From JANNAT01 sp031384605 (GTDB lineage Bacteria; Pseudomonadota; Alphaproteobacteria; Rhodobacterales; Rhodobacteraceae): a DNA stretch of 17,466 nucleotides. The DNA lies in NCBI GenBank assembly GCA_031384605.1, contig JANNAT010000121.1, positions 1 to 17,466 on the forward strand, written 5' to 3'. Shown piece after piece: positions 1 through 6,919 of the stretch (positions are counted from its first letter, which is position 1; each line of letters opens with the position of its first letter). Under the pieces are notes generated by a model. It ran no database searches, was not told the origin of the DNA, and saw only the letters and a program-made list of their open reading frames with translations. The translations under genes were made by a program, and so were the position numbers.

Positions 1-122
1 AAGCCCTGATCGCTGCGGGAAATGAAAAGAAAGTCGCAATCACAGCCGTGATGCGAAAGCTGCTTGTATTGGCAAATGCCCTGCTGCGAGAAGATAGAAA
101 ATGGGCCGAAAAATTAAATTGA
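1..122 (+). CDS. IS110-family transposase, C-terminal end (partial)
   Basis: The frame that begins with the codon at 3-5 stays open from the left edge to a TGA at 120-122 and gives 39 residues. It includes AAGNEKKVAITAVMRKLLVL and ends RKWAEKLN. This is the typical C-terminal tail of IS110-family (DEDD/RuvC-like plus Transposase_20) transposases; the catalytic parts lie left of the window. The family makes and excises circular intermediates and integrates at a specific site without classical DDE chemistry. Completeness of the element cannot be judged from this end. The translation and reading frame are seen directly; the family call rests on recognising the tail. Confidence 0.8.
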   Translation, partial: ALIAAGNEKKVAITAVMRKLLVLANALLREDRKWAEKLN

Positions 123-290
123 CCAAGACGGATACTCCTCGGGCCAGCCCCCGGAGCCGTGGCATGGCAAAGGTATCGGAGTGTTGGGCCGCGTTGCGCT
201 GACGATGCTGGTTTGCGTTTCGGTCAGCTTGGTCTTGCTTGCCTCCGTATTCAGGCCAAATCGGATGCGACCCTTCCATGGACTTCACGT
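123..290 (+). mobile_element. IS110-family 3' non-coding tail (right end), approximate limit
   Basis: This non-coding stretch lies between the transposase stop and the next gene. It contains a hairpin at 135-156 (CTCC and GGG pairing with CCC and GGAG around an internal loop). It also has two directly abutting hairpins with six-base-pair stems and 19-nt loops: 198-203 with 223-228 (GCTGAC/GTCAGC), and 229-234 with 254-259 (TTGGTC/GGCCAA, one G-U pair). The exact IS boundary is not visible because the left end is outside the window; about 280-312 is my estimate. Short open frames here on both strands look like by-products of IS sequence and are not called as genes. Confidence 0.45.
198..259 (+). 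ncRNA. Candidate structured RNA in the IS110 tail: two tandem hairpins with equal loops
   Basis: GCTGAC (198-203) pairs with GTCAGC (223-228), and TTGGTC (229-234) pairs with GGCCAA (254-259). Each loop is exactly 19 nt and the two hairpins touch at 228/229. In the IS110 family a non-coding end of the element is transcribed into a bridge RNA whose loops pair with target and donor DNA; in IS1111-type members this RNA lies downstream of the transposase gene. The arrangement is compatible with such an RNA, but six-base stems can arise by chance and no covariation was tested. Confidence 0.25.
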
Positions 291-312
291 CGCGCGGACC
301 TATCTACAGACT

Positions 313-705
313 ATGGAAAACAGCGCCAAAACCTCGGTTCTTTACAACGCCACCTGCCCGATCTGCAACTTTGAGATACAGCATTATGCCAGCTATGCGG
401 GTGCCAAAGGGCTGCCGATCCGGTTTGATGACCTGAACTCGGACGCGCTCGGCCAGTGGGGGCTGGACGGCGATACAGCGGCGCGCCGACTTTATGTGCT
501 GCACGAAGGGACGCTGACATCGGGAATTCCGGCGTTTCTGGTGCTATGGCTGCAAATGCCAAAGTATCATTGGCTGGCGAAAGTCGTCGGCTTGCCGGGG
601 ATCAAACAGATCGCCTGTGCGGCTTATGATTTTGTCTTGGCACCGGCCATCTACCGCTGGCACCTGCGCCGGTTGCGAAAGAAATCCGCCCGTAGCCAAG
701 ACTGA
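313..705 (+). CDS. DCC (DUF393) family thiol-disulfide oxidoreductase-like protein
   Basis: This 130-residue protein is cytoplasmic, with no signal peptide. Near the N-terminus it has YNATCPICNFEI, with Cys15 and Cys18 in the CxxC of the DCC/DUF393 family, where DGxCPxC is usual; here Asn12 takes the place of the motif's Asp. A later DDLNSDAL segment and the C-terminal half (ARRLYVLHEG, SGIPAFLVLW) also fit the family, and the length is normal. Function in the family is inferred to be thiol redox chemistry on an unknown partner. I chose the ATG at 313 because the upstream in-frame extension to 181 runs into IS110-derived sequence and does not look like the family. No clear Shine-Dalgarno precedes it. 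It is the first gene of the eight-gene cluster, 2 nt ahead of the next start. Confidence 0.85.
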   Translation: MENSAKTSVLYNATCPICNFEIQHYASYAGAKGLPIRFDDLNSDALGQWGLDGDTAARRLYVLHEGTLTSGIPAFLVLWLQMPKYHWLAKVVGLPGIKQIACAAYDFVLAPAIYRWHLRRLRKKSARSQD

Positions 706-707
706 TA

Positions 708-2054
708 ATGGAGCAAGCCTTGCCTCAAGATGATGATAGTGCTGCGGTGCCCACGGGGCGGGCGGCGCGGCTGCTGCGGTTCGGGGGCATCGCGTCGGGG
801 ATCGCGGGCAATGTCGCGGCGGGGGGGCTGCGCGCGCGGGCCAGCGGCAAGCGGCCCGATCTGGCACAACTGCTGCTGACACCCGCGAATACCTTGCGGC
901 TGACGGATGGGCTGTCGCATCTGCGTGGGGCTGCGCTGAAGCTGGGGCAAATGCTGTCTATGGACACCGGGCTGGTACTGCCTGATGAATTGACTGCAAT
1001 CCTTGGCCGGATGCGGGATGACGCCCGCCACATGCCGCCAAAGCAGCTGCAAACCGTGCTGAATGCCGAATGGGGGACGGGCTGGTACAGCCGTTTTGCC
1101 CGCTTTGACGTGCGCCCGTTTGCCGCCGCCTCAATCGGGCAGGTGCACCGGGCTGTCACGCGCGACGGTCAGGACCTTGCGATCAAGGTGCAGTATCCCG
1201 GTGTGCGGGACAGCATCGACAGCGATGTTGACAACGTGGCCACCCTGCTGCGCCTGCCGGGGATGTTGCCGCGCGGCATGGACATGAGCCCCCTTTTGGC
1301 CGAGGCCAAACGCCAGTTGCACGCCGAGGCCGACTATCTGGCCGAAGCGCAGCATCTGGCCCGGTTTGGGGCGCTGCTGACCGGGTCAGACATGTTTGTG
1401 CTGCCGAAATTGCACGCACATCTTTGCACGCCGCAGGTGCTGGCGATGACCTATATCGAAAGCGTGCCGCTGGACAGTCTGGTGGATGCCCCGCAAGCGA
1501 TGCGCGACCGGGTGGCGACAGCACTGATCGACCTTGTGCTGCGAGAGTTGTTCCAGTTTGGCACAATGCAGACCGACCCCAACCTTGCCAATTACCGCTA
1601 TGACGCCAAAACCAACCGTATCGTGCTGCTGGATTTCGGTGCGGTGCAGCCCATTGCCCCAGACCTTGCCGCCGATTTCCGCGCCCTCGCGCGCGTCGCG
1701 CTGGAGGGTGGCGCGGATGCCACGCGCGATGCCATGCTGCGTATCGGCTATTTCGGCCCGACCACAGCGCCGCATCATCAAGCCCTGATCCAATCCATGT
1801 TTGAGGTCGCCATGACGCCCTTGCGGGAAGACACACCGTTTGACTTTGGCAGCAGTGATCTGCTGCAACGCCTGCGCGACATGGGCCTTGCGATCGGCAA
1901 TGACCGCGAGCTGGTCCATGTGCCACCCGCCGCCACGCTGTTTTTACACCGCAAGATCGGCGGCATGTATCTAATGGCGGCCAAGCTGCGGGCGCGCATC
2001 GCGCTGCGCCCGATGGTCGAAGGTTACTGCGGCAAGGACATCGCGCCGCGTTGA
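708..2054 (+). CDS. ABC1/AarF/UbiB-family atypical kinase
   Basis: This 448-residue protein kinase-like protein is of the ABC1 (UbiB/COQ8/ADCK) family. Visible hallmarks are the KxGQ motif KLGQ at 78-81, the Ala-rich loop AAASIGQVH around 139-147 that replaces the Gly-rich loop, the nucleotide-binding Lys160 in AIKVQYPGV, Glu207 in HAEADY, the catalytic loop QTDPNLAN at 288-295, and DFG at 309-311. The QTD form is the ADCK3/COQ8-like version. Members are tied to ubiquinone synthesis, lipid handling and photo-oxidative stress, but in vivo substrates are mostly unknown. It starts 2 nt after the DCC stop codon, so translation is probably coupled. It is not safely called ubiB: its neighbours are not the usual ubiE-ubiB genes, and it lacks the C-terminal membrane anchor typical of UbiB. 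Confidence 0.9.
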   Translation: MEQALPQDDDSAAVPTGRAARLLRFGGIASGIAGNVAAGGLRARASGKRPDLAQLLLTPANTLRLTDGLSHLRGAALKLGQMLSMDTGLVLPDELTAILGRMRDDARHMPPKQLQTVLNAEWGTGWYSRFARFDVRPFAAASIGQVHRAVTRDGQDLAIKVQYPGVRDSIDSDVDNVATLLRLPGMLPRGMDMSPLLAEAKRQLHAEADYLAEAQHLARFGALLTGSDMFVLPKLHAHLCTPQVLAMTYIESVPLDSLVDAPQAMRDRVATALIDLVLRELFQFGTMQTDPNLANYRYDAKTNRIVLLDFGAVQPIAPDLAADFRALARVALEGGADATRDAMLRIGYFGPTTAPHHQALIQSMFEVAMTPLREDTPFDFGSSDLLQRLRDMGLAIGNDRELVHVPPAATLFLHRKIGGMYLMAAKLRARIALRPMVEGYCGKDIAPR

Positions 2055-2094
2055 AACCGCCGTTGGCCGCGTCAGATGCCAAAGCCAATAAAGG

Positions 2095-3336
2095 ATGGGA
2101 ATAACCTTGACTGACTGGACCGCGACCCGCGCCGAGGGCGAAAAAATTATGGCGGCTTTCACCCCCCGCATGGGGCGGCGCTATGCCAATGGGCGTAATA
2201 CCGATCACGGGCCGGGTGCGCACAAGTCCGGCGGCCATGGGGCGGTGTCGATGCTGTCGCCATTCGTCCGGCGCAGGCTGGTGATGGAACAGGAACTTGT
2301 CGCTACGGCACTGGCTGCCCACGGCCCAGAGGATGCCGAGAAGTTTATCCAGGAAGTTATCTGGCGCGGCTATTTCAAGGGCTGGCTGGAACGCCGCCCG
2401 CAGGTCTGGGACAGTTACCGCGCCGGGCTGGAGGCTGATCTGACAGCCCTTGACCGCGACCGCCGCCTGCGCCGCGATGTGGACCGCGCGATGAACGGCC
2501 ATACCGGCTTGGAATGTTTCGACGCCTGGGCCACCGAACTGGTGGACACCGGCTATCTGCACAACCATGCGCGGATGTGGTTCGCCTCAATCTGGATCTT
2601 TACGCTGGGATTGCCATGGCGGCTGGGGGCGGATTTCTTTTACCGGCATTTGCTGGACGGCGATGCCGCATCAAACACGCTGGGCTGGCGTTGGGTCGCG
2701 GGCCTGCACACGCGGGGCAAACCCTATCCGGCAGATGCCCAGAACATCGCCACCTTTACCGCCGGACGATTTACCCCGCGCCAAAGCGATCTGGCAGAGG
2801 TGACGCAAGGGCTGGAGGCCAGCGAACCGGATGGCCTGCCATCGGTGCTGCCGCTGCGCCCGGTCCTGCCACCAGAACAGGGCCGTCCCACCGCGCTGTT
2901 GATCACCGAGGAGGATTGCAGGGTCGAGGATTTTGATCTTGCCGCGCTGGATATCCGCAGTGTGGCCACGTTACAGGCAAGCCACCTGCGTTCGCTTTTA
3001 CCCATCTCTGATCTGGTCACGCGGTTCGAGGCGGCTGCTTTGGCCGATGCGGCGATGCGCGTCGGTGCAAGCCCGGTGGTGATGCAGGCAGGTGACCCCA
3101 CCGATCTGGCCAAATGGGCCAAGGCTGCCGGGGCCACGCAAATTGCAACGCCCTACATCACACGCGGCCCGTTGCGCGATTGGCTGGATCAGGCGGCGCC
3201 GTCTTTGGCAAAGCACGGCATCACCCTGTGCGAATGGCGGCGGGATTGGGACGCGGCAATCTGGCCCCATGCTACCGCCGGGTTCTTCAAGGTGAAGCAG
3301 AACATCCCCCGCATACTGGAACAGGTGCTGCCATGA
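2095..3336 (+). CDS. Photolyase/cryptochrome-like FAD protein with permuted domain order
   Basis: This protein has 413 residues from the ATG; an in-frame TTG at 2107 is an alternative start with AAGGATGGGA just upstream. Residues about 5-235 are the photolyase FAD-binding domain: RRYANGRN at 28-35, a short loop, MLSPFVRRRLV at 53-63, IWRGYFKGWLERRP at 89-102, TGYLHNHARMW at 152-162, LLDGDAASNTLGWRWVAG at 187-203. The canonical N-terminal alpha/beta antenna domain is missing. Residues about 265-413 instead look like that domain (TALLITEED strand, GDPTDLAKWAKAAGATQI at 333-350, FFKVKQNIP at 397-405). Blue-light-driven DNA repair or light sensing is inferred from family. The gene ends in an ATGA overlap with the next oxidoreductase gene. 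Confidence 0.87.
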   Translation: MGITLTDWTATRAEGEKIMAAFTPRMGRRYANGRNTDHGPGAHKSGGHGAVSMLSPFVRRRLVMEQELVATALAAHGPEDAEKFIQEVIWRGYFKGWLERRPQVWDSYRAGLEADLTALDRDRRLRRDVDRAMNGHTGLECFDAWATELVDTGYLHNHARMWFASIWIFTLGLPWRLGADFFYRHLLDGDAASNTLGWRWVAGLHTRGKPYPADAQNIATFTAGRFTPRQSDLAEVTQGLEASEPDGLPSVLPLRPVLPPEQGRPTALLITEEDCRVEDFDLAALDIRSVATLQASHLRSLLPISDLVTRFEAAALADAAMRVGASPVVMQAGDPTDLAKWAKAAGATQIATPYITRGPLRDWLDQAAPSLAKHGITLCEWRRDWDAAIWPHATAGFFKVKQNIPRILEQVLP

Positions 3337-4247
3337 TCGCCATCATCGGGTCGGGGATGGCCGGTCTGGCCTGTGCGCGGCGGTTGGCTGATGCGGGGCT
3401 GGCATCGGTCGTGCTGGACAAAGGGCGCGGCATTGGCGGGCGGGTGGCGACGCGGCGTGTGGGCGATTTGCAGTTTGACCACGGCGCGCAATATGTGAAC
3501 GCGCATGGTGCGGGGTTTGCCGCGATGTTGGGCGGGCTTTCAGTGGCCGGTTGGCAGGACGGCACGGGTCGCACACACAGCGTCGGCGTGCCGGGCATGT
3601 CGGCCATTCCCAAGGCGCTGGGGGCCGGGCTGGACATGCGGCAAAACGCGCAGGTGACGCGGCTGGTGCAGGACGGCGACGACTGGGTGCTGCATCTGGA
3701 TACCGGCACGACGCGCGCGGCGCAGGTGGTGGTGACAGTGCCCGCCCCGCAGGTGGCAGGCTTGCTTGGGGCAGATCACCAGCTGGTGGCCGCCCTTGCC
3801 CCGGTGCGAATGGCTCCTTGCTTAACTTTGATGGCGGCTGTGACAGCCCCGGCCCGTTTCATCACACGGCAGGATGCAGACGATCCCTTAGCGTGGATCG
3901 CGCAGGACAGTACAAAGCCGGGCCGCCCGCAGGGTGTTGCGACGCAGTGGGTGGCGCAGGCGGGCGAAGCGTTCAGCCGCGCCCATTTGGAAAATACGCC
4001 GACCGAGATTGCAGCCCGGATGCTGCCGCTGCTGTGCGACCGGCTGGGCGTGCCCCTTGACCAAGTGACCCATGCGAGCGCCCACCGCTGGCGCTATGCC
4101 CGGGTGACACAGGCGCTGGGCCAGCCGTTCCTGTGCAGCCCGGATGCCACGCTGTATCTGGGCGGCGACTGGTGCATCGGCCCCCGCATCGAGGCCGCCT
4201 GGACCAGCGGCACCGCCATCGCAGATGACATTCTGGCGCGGGGATGA
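3333..4247 (+). CDS. Renalase-like NAD(P)/FAD-dependent oxidoreductase (amine-oxidase fold)
   Basis: This 304-residue protein has an N-terminal Rossmann dinucleotide-binding motif IIGSGMAGLACARRL (4-18), then an acidic residue at the end of beta-2 (LDKGRGIGGRVATRR, 28-42) and FDHGAQYV (48-55), all typical of renalase and flavin amine oxidase-like proteins. The C-terminal GGDWCIGPRIEAAW segment (about 277-290) is the second flavin-contacting motif of the family. It should bind FAD non-covalently; the substrate is unknown. Its ATG overlaps the photolyase-like stop by 4 nt (ATGA), and its own stop overlaps the next start the same way. It therefore sits between a flavin photoprotein and two methyltransferase-like genes, which suggests it acts in the same pathway. 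Confidence 0.88.
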   Translation: MIAIIGSGMAGLACARRLADAGLASVVLDKGRGIGGRVATRRVGDLQFDHGAQYVNAHGAGFAAMLGGLSVAGWQDGTGRTHSVGVPGMSAIPKALGAGLDMRQNAQVTRLVQDGDDWVLHLDTGTTRAAQVVVTVPAPQVAGLLGADHQLVAALAPVRMAPCLTLMAAVTAPARFITRQDADDPLAWIAQDSTKPGRPQGVATQWVAQAGEAFSRAHLENTPTEIAARMLPLLCDRLGVPLDQVTHASAHRWRYARVTQALGQPFLCSPDATLYLGGDWCIGPRIEAAWTSGTAIADDILARG

Positions 4248-5065
4248 TCATGCTGACCGATCCGCGCATCGCCCGGCTGATCACCTTGATCCGCGCCGCC
4301 CTGCGCCCGCCGGCCGGGGTGGGACGCATAGCGGTGGCGCTGGCGCTGGGTGCGCTGTGCCACACGCTTTTTGCCGCAGGCGTGCTGGCAATGATCGTGG
4401 CGATGTTCGCGGGCCTAAGTGAAAGCCTTGGCACCGTGCCATGGCCCATCGCCGCGCTGGCCAATGCGGCGCTGATTGTGCAGTTCCCCTTGGCGCACTC
4501 ACTGTTGCTGACCGGGCGCGGCGGGCGGTTGCTGGCGCGGCTGATCTCCGGCCCACATGGCCAAACGCTGGCCACCACCACCTATGCCATCATCGCCTCG
4601 GCCCAGCTTCTGGCGCTGTTTGCGCTGTGGACGCCGTCAGGCATTGTCTGGTGGCGGGCAGAAGGGGCGGCGTTCTGGGGGATCAGCACTGCCTATGCCA
4701 CCAGTTGGCTGATCTTGCTGAAAGCCAGCTTTGACGCCGGGGCCGAGGTGCAATCGGGCGCGCTGGGCTGGATGTCGCTACTGGCGCGCATCCGTCCGGT
4801 GTTTCCCGACATGCCGACCAGCGGGCTGTTCCGCCTGATCCGGCAGCCGATCTATGTGGCCTTTGCGCTGACGCTGTGGACGCCTCCGGTCTGGACGCCG
4901 GATCAACTGGTACTGGCCATCAGCTTTACCGCCTATTGCGTGCTGGCCCCGCGCCTGAAGGAACGCCGCTTTGCCGCCCGCTATGGCGCGCGGTTTGATC
5001 GCTATCGCGCGAATGTGCCCTATATGTTGCCACACCTGACCAAGGACCGCCGCGATGCGCAATGA
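4244..5065 (+). CDS. ICMT/NnrU-like integral membrane protein, probable methyltransferase
   Basis: This protein has 273 residues with several hydrophobic segments, near residues 29-57, 66-90, 108-130, 143-160 and 205-235. The C-terminal third carries the pattern of isoprenylcysteine methyltransferase, NnrU and phospholipid methyltransferase-like proteins: GLFRLIRQPIYVAF (194-207), then LKERRFAARYGARFDRYRANVP (238-259). In these families the conserved Glu and the following basic and aromatic residues help bind S-adenosylmethionine at the membrane face. The motif has RQPIY where RHPIY is more common. The acceptor is unknown; a lipid, quinone or isoprenoid is the family-based guess. The gene is coupled by ATGA to the upstream oxidoreductase, and its 3' end overlaps the UbiG-like gene by 11 nt. 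Confidence 0.75.
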   Translation: MIMLTDPRIARLITLIRAALRPPAGVGRIAVALALGALCHTLFAAGVLAMIVAMFAGLSESLGTVPWPIAALANAALIVQFPLAHSLLLTGRGGRLLARLISGPHGQTLATTTYAIIASAQLLALFALWTPSGIVWWRAEGAAFWGISTAYATSWLILLKASFDAGAEVQSGALGWMSLLARIRPVFPDMPTSGLFRLIRQPIYVAFALTLWTPPVWTPDQLVLAISFTAYCVLAPRLKERRFAARYGARFDRYRANVPYMLPHLTKDRRDAQ

Positions 5066-5768
5066 CCTGACGATCTATGACCGCGTGGCGGACAGTTGGT
5101 GGTCGGATGATATCCGCTGGGTGCGGACGCTGAAAAACCTTGTTCCGGGTCGGTTGGCGTGGTTCGACACGCTGATCGACTGGCAGGGCTGTGATGTGCT
5201 GGATCTGGGCTGCGCGGGCGGCTTCATGGCCGAGGCGCTGGCGGCGCGCGGCGCGCAGGTCACCGGGATCGACCCGGCCGATGGTGCCATCGCCGCCGCC
5301 CGCGCCCATGCCCGCGCGCAGGGCCTGCGCATCGGCTATGACGTGGGTGTTGGCGAGGCGCTGCCCTACGACGACGCCAGCTTTGATGCCGTGGTTTGCG
5401 TCGATGTGCTGGAACATGTGGCCGACCTGCACAAGGTGCTGGCCGAGGTGGCGCGCAGCTTGCGCCACGGGGGCATGTTCCTGTTCGACACGATCAACCG
5501 CAACCCATTGGCACGGCTGGCCACGATCACCGTCGCCGAAGACCTGCTGCGCCTGCTGCCGCGCGGCACGCATGACCCGGCCATGTTCATCAAACCACGT
5601 GAATTGCGCGCGGCGATGCTAGGCGCGGGGCTGGTGCCGGGTGCGATCACCGGCCTTGGCCCGCGCGGCATCAACCGCCGGTTCGATCTGACCTTCGGCC
5701 CGCTGCCACTAACCGCCATCCTGTATATGGGCACCGCACGCAAACCGGAACTTGTGGCATTACCATGA
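5055..5768 (+). CDS. UbiG-like class I SAM-dependent methyltransferase
   Basis: This 237-residue soluble Rossmann methyltransferase has motif I VLDLGCAGG at 48-56, the acidic beta-2 end GIDPA (Asp73), a VDVLEHV post-motif at 116-122, and the region INRNP plus GTHDPAMFIKPREL (171-184), which is a strong match to the UbiG O-methyltransferase subfamily. The N-terminal YDRVADSWW also resembles UbiG. The genomic setting (photolyase-like, flavin oxidase and membrane-methyltransferase genes) argues for a paralogue on a different small molecule or lipid rather than the housekeeping ubiquinone enzyme. The start overlaps the previous gene by 11 nt, and the stop overlaps the DUF427 start by 4 nt. The ubiG symbol is withheld because the family contains many paralogues. 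Confidence 0.85.
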   Translation: MRNDLTIYDRVADSWWSDDIRWVRTLKNLVPGRLAWFDTLIDWQGCDVLDLGCAGGFMAEALAARGAQVTGIDPADGAIAAARAHARAQGLRIGYDVGVGEALPYDDASFDAVVCVDVLEHVADLHKVLAEVARSLRHGGMFLFDTINRNPLARLATITVAEDLLRLLPRGTHDPAMFIKPRELRAAMLGAGLVPGAITGLGPRGINRRFDLTFGPLPLTAILYMGTARKPELVALP

Positions 5769-6238
5769 CCGATCTTGCCCGCGAAAACGTGCAATCCTAC
5801 CCGCGCCCGCCCGCGCTGGAACCGGTGCCGCAGCGCATCATGATCCGGCTGGGCGGGGCGCTGGTGGCAGAAACCACCCGTGCCCTGCGGGTGTTGGAAA
5901 CACATCACGCGCCCACTTACTATCTGCCAGCCGGGGATATCGCGGCCATCCTGCGCCCGGCGCCCGGCAACAGCCGTTGCGAATGGAAGGGCTTAGCGCG
6001 CTATTTCGATGTTGTTGCAGATGGCAAGACCGCCCTGCGCGCCGGCTGGGTCTATGATCGCCCTACTGCTCGCTTTACAGCACTTGCCGGTCATGTGGCG
6101 TTTTACGCCGCCCTGATGGACGAAGCTTGGGTCGGCGACCTGCGCGTCATCCCACAGCCGGGCGACTTTTACGGCGGCTGGGTGACGCCCAATCTGGAGG
6201 GCCAGATCAAGGGTGCGCCGGGGACGCAGCATTGGTAG
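5765..6238 (+). CDS. DUF427 domain protein
   Basis: This 157-residue protein matches DUF427: IMIRLGGALVAETTRALRVLE (about 25-45), then YYLPAGDIAAILRP (57-70), CEWKGLARYFDV (76-87), WVYDRPTARF and VAFYAALM. The family is a small beta-rich fold with no firmly established biochemical function. It ends with an unusual extension (GDFYGGWVTPNLEGQIKG) that some DUF427 proteins near photolyase or methyltransferase genes carry, to my recollection only. Its ATG overlaps the UbiG-like stop (ATGA), which ties it to the cluster. No signal peptide or membrane segment is seen. Confidence 0.85.
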   Translation: MTDLARENVQSYPRPPALEPVPQRIMIRLGGALVAETTRALRVLETHHAPTYYLPAGDIAAILRPAPGNSRCEWKGLARYFDVVADGKTALRAGWVYDRPTARFTALAGHVAFYAALMDEAWVGDLRVIPQPGDFYGGWVTPNLEGQIKGAPGTQHW

Positions 6239-6284
6239 ACTGTGGCAAACTTAGATAGGTCGGCAGCAAAGCAACGCAAAGATC

Positions 6285-6290
6285 GGGGAA
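6285..6290 (+). promoter_or_regulatory. Ribosome binding site of the CIA30 gene
   Basis: GGGGAA lies 4 nt before the ATG at 6295 and supports that start over the in-frame ATG at 6301. It is one of the clearer Shine-Dalgarno sites in the cluster and fits the fact that this gene, unlike those before it, does not overlap its neighbour. Confidence 0.5.
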
Positions 6291-6294
6291 CAAA

Positions 6295-6873
6295 ATGGTG
6301 ATGCGCGGTTTGATGTCAGTTGCACTTGCGGTGATCATGTTGGCCGGGACGCTGCCGAGTGCAATGGCCGACGGGCCCGTGATCGGGCCAACAATAATCG
6401 AGGATTTCACCATGCAGCCCCAAACCCGTTGGCGGTTCTTTACCGATCAGGTGATGGGGGGCGTGTCCACCGGCGGCGTCGCCTTTGCGAACGAAGACGG
6501 CACGTCTTTCGCGCGCATGACCGGCCGCGTCAGCATTGCAAACCGGGGCGGGTTCATCCAGATGCGGCGTGACCTTGCCACCCCGCCGCCCGAAGGCACA
6601 ACCGGCGTGCGGCTGATCGTGCGCGGCAACGCCCAGCGCTATTTCGTGCATCTGCGCACCGGCGGCACGCTGCTGCCGTGGCAATACTATCAGACGGGCT
6701 TTGACGTCACCGAAAGCTGGACCGAAGTGCGCTTGCCATTAAATGCCTTCAAAGCCTCTGGTGCACTGCTGCGCGATGTGCCTGCGGCCGCGAGCCTGAC
6801 CTCGCTTGCCGTTGTGGCCTATGGCCGTGACCACGACGCGCGAATTGACGTGCGCGAGGTAGGGTTTTACTAG
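6295..6873 (+). CDS. Exported CIA30-domain protein (complex I intermediate-associated protein 30 family)
   Basis: This 192-residue protein has a Sec signal peptide at about 1-25 (Arg4, hydrophobic core to LAGTLPSAMA, cleavage after AMA). The mature part is a CIA30 domain: WRFFTDQVMGGVSTG (46-60), NRGGFIQMRRDL (83-94), GVRLIVRGN, and a C-terminal VVAYGRDHDARIDVREVGFY. CIA30/NDUFAF1 is a mitochondrial complex I assembly factor with a galactose-binding-like fold. Bacterial homologues are exported or membrane-associated and largely uncharacterised. A 56-nt gap separates it from DUF427, so it could have its own promoter, though same-strand co-transcription is likely. It is the last gene of the cluster and is followed by a weak terminator-like hairpin. 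Confidence 0.85.
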   Translation: MVMRGLMSVALAVIMLAGTLPSAMADGPVIGPTIIEDFTMQPQTRWRFFTDQVMGGVSTGGVAFANEDGTSFARMTGRVSIANRGGFIQMRRDLATPPPEGTTGVRLIVRGNAQRYFVHLRTGGTLLPWQYYQTGFDVTESWTEVRLPLNAFKASGALLRDVPAAASLTSLAVVAYGRDHDARIDVREVGFY

Positions 6874-6887
6874 ACAGCCTGACTGGT

Positions 6888-6919
6888 GGCGTTTTCAAAC
6901 AGCGACACGCCGTATTTTT
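6888..6919 (+). terminator. Weak terminator-like hairpin after the CIA30 gene
   Basis: GGCGT (6888-6892) pairs with ACGCC (6907-6911) around a 14-nt loop, followed by GTATTTTTG with five T residues. Stem strength is low, so this is only a candidate end for the 313-6873 transcript. Confidence 0.3.

Noticed and set aside
40..374. Short open frames on both strands in the IS110 tail
   Set aside because: They overlap the transposase end, the IS tail and the start of the DCC gene, and none has a domain or a ribosome binding site; they are probably by-products of IS sequence.
1183..2568. Long minus-strand open frame (461 codons) opposite the ABC1 kinase and photolyase-like genes
   Set aside because: It is antisense to two genes with clear family motifs, has a composition rich in Arg, Pro, Ala and Cys, and shows no recognisable domain; long antisense frames are common in high-GC DNA.
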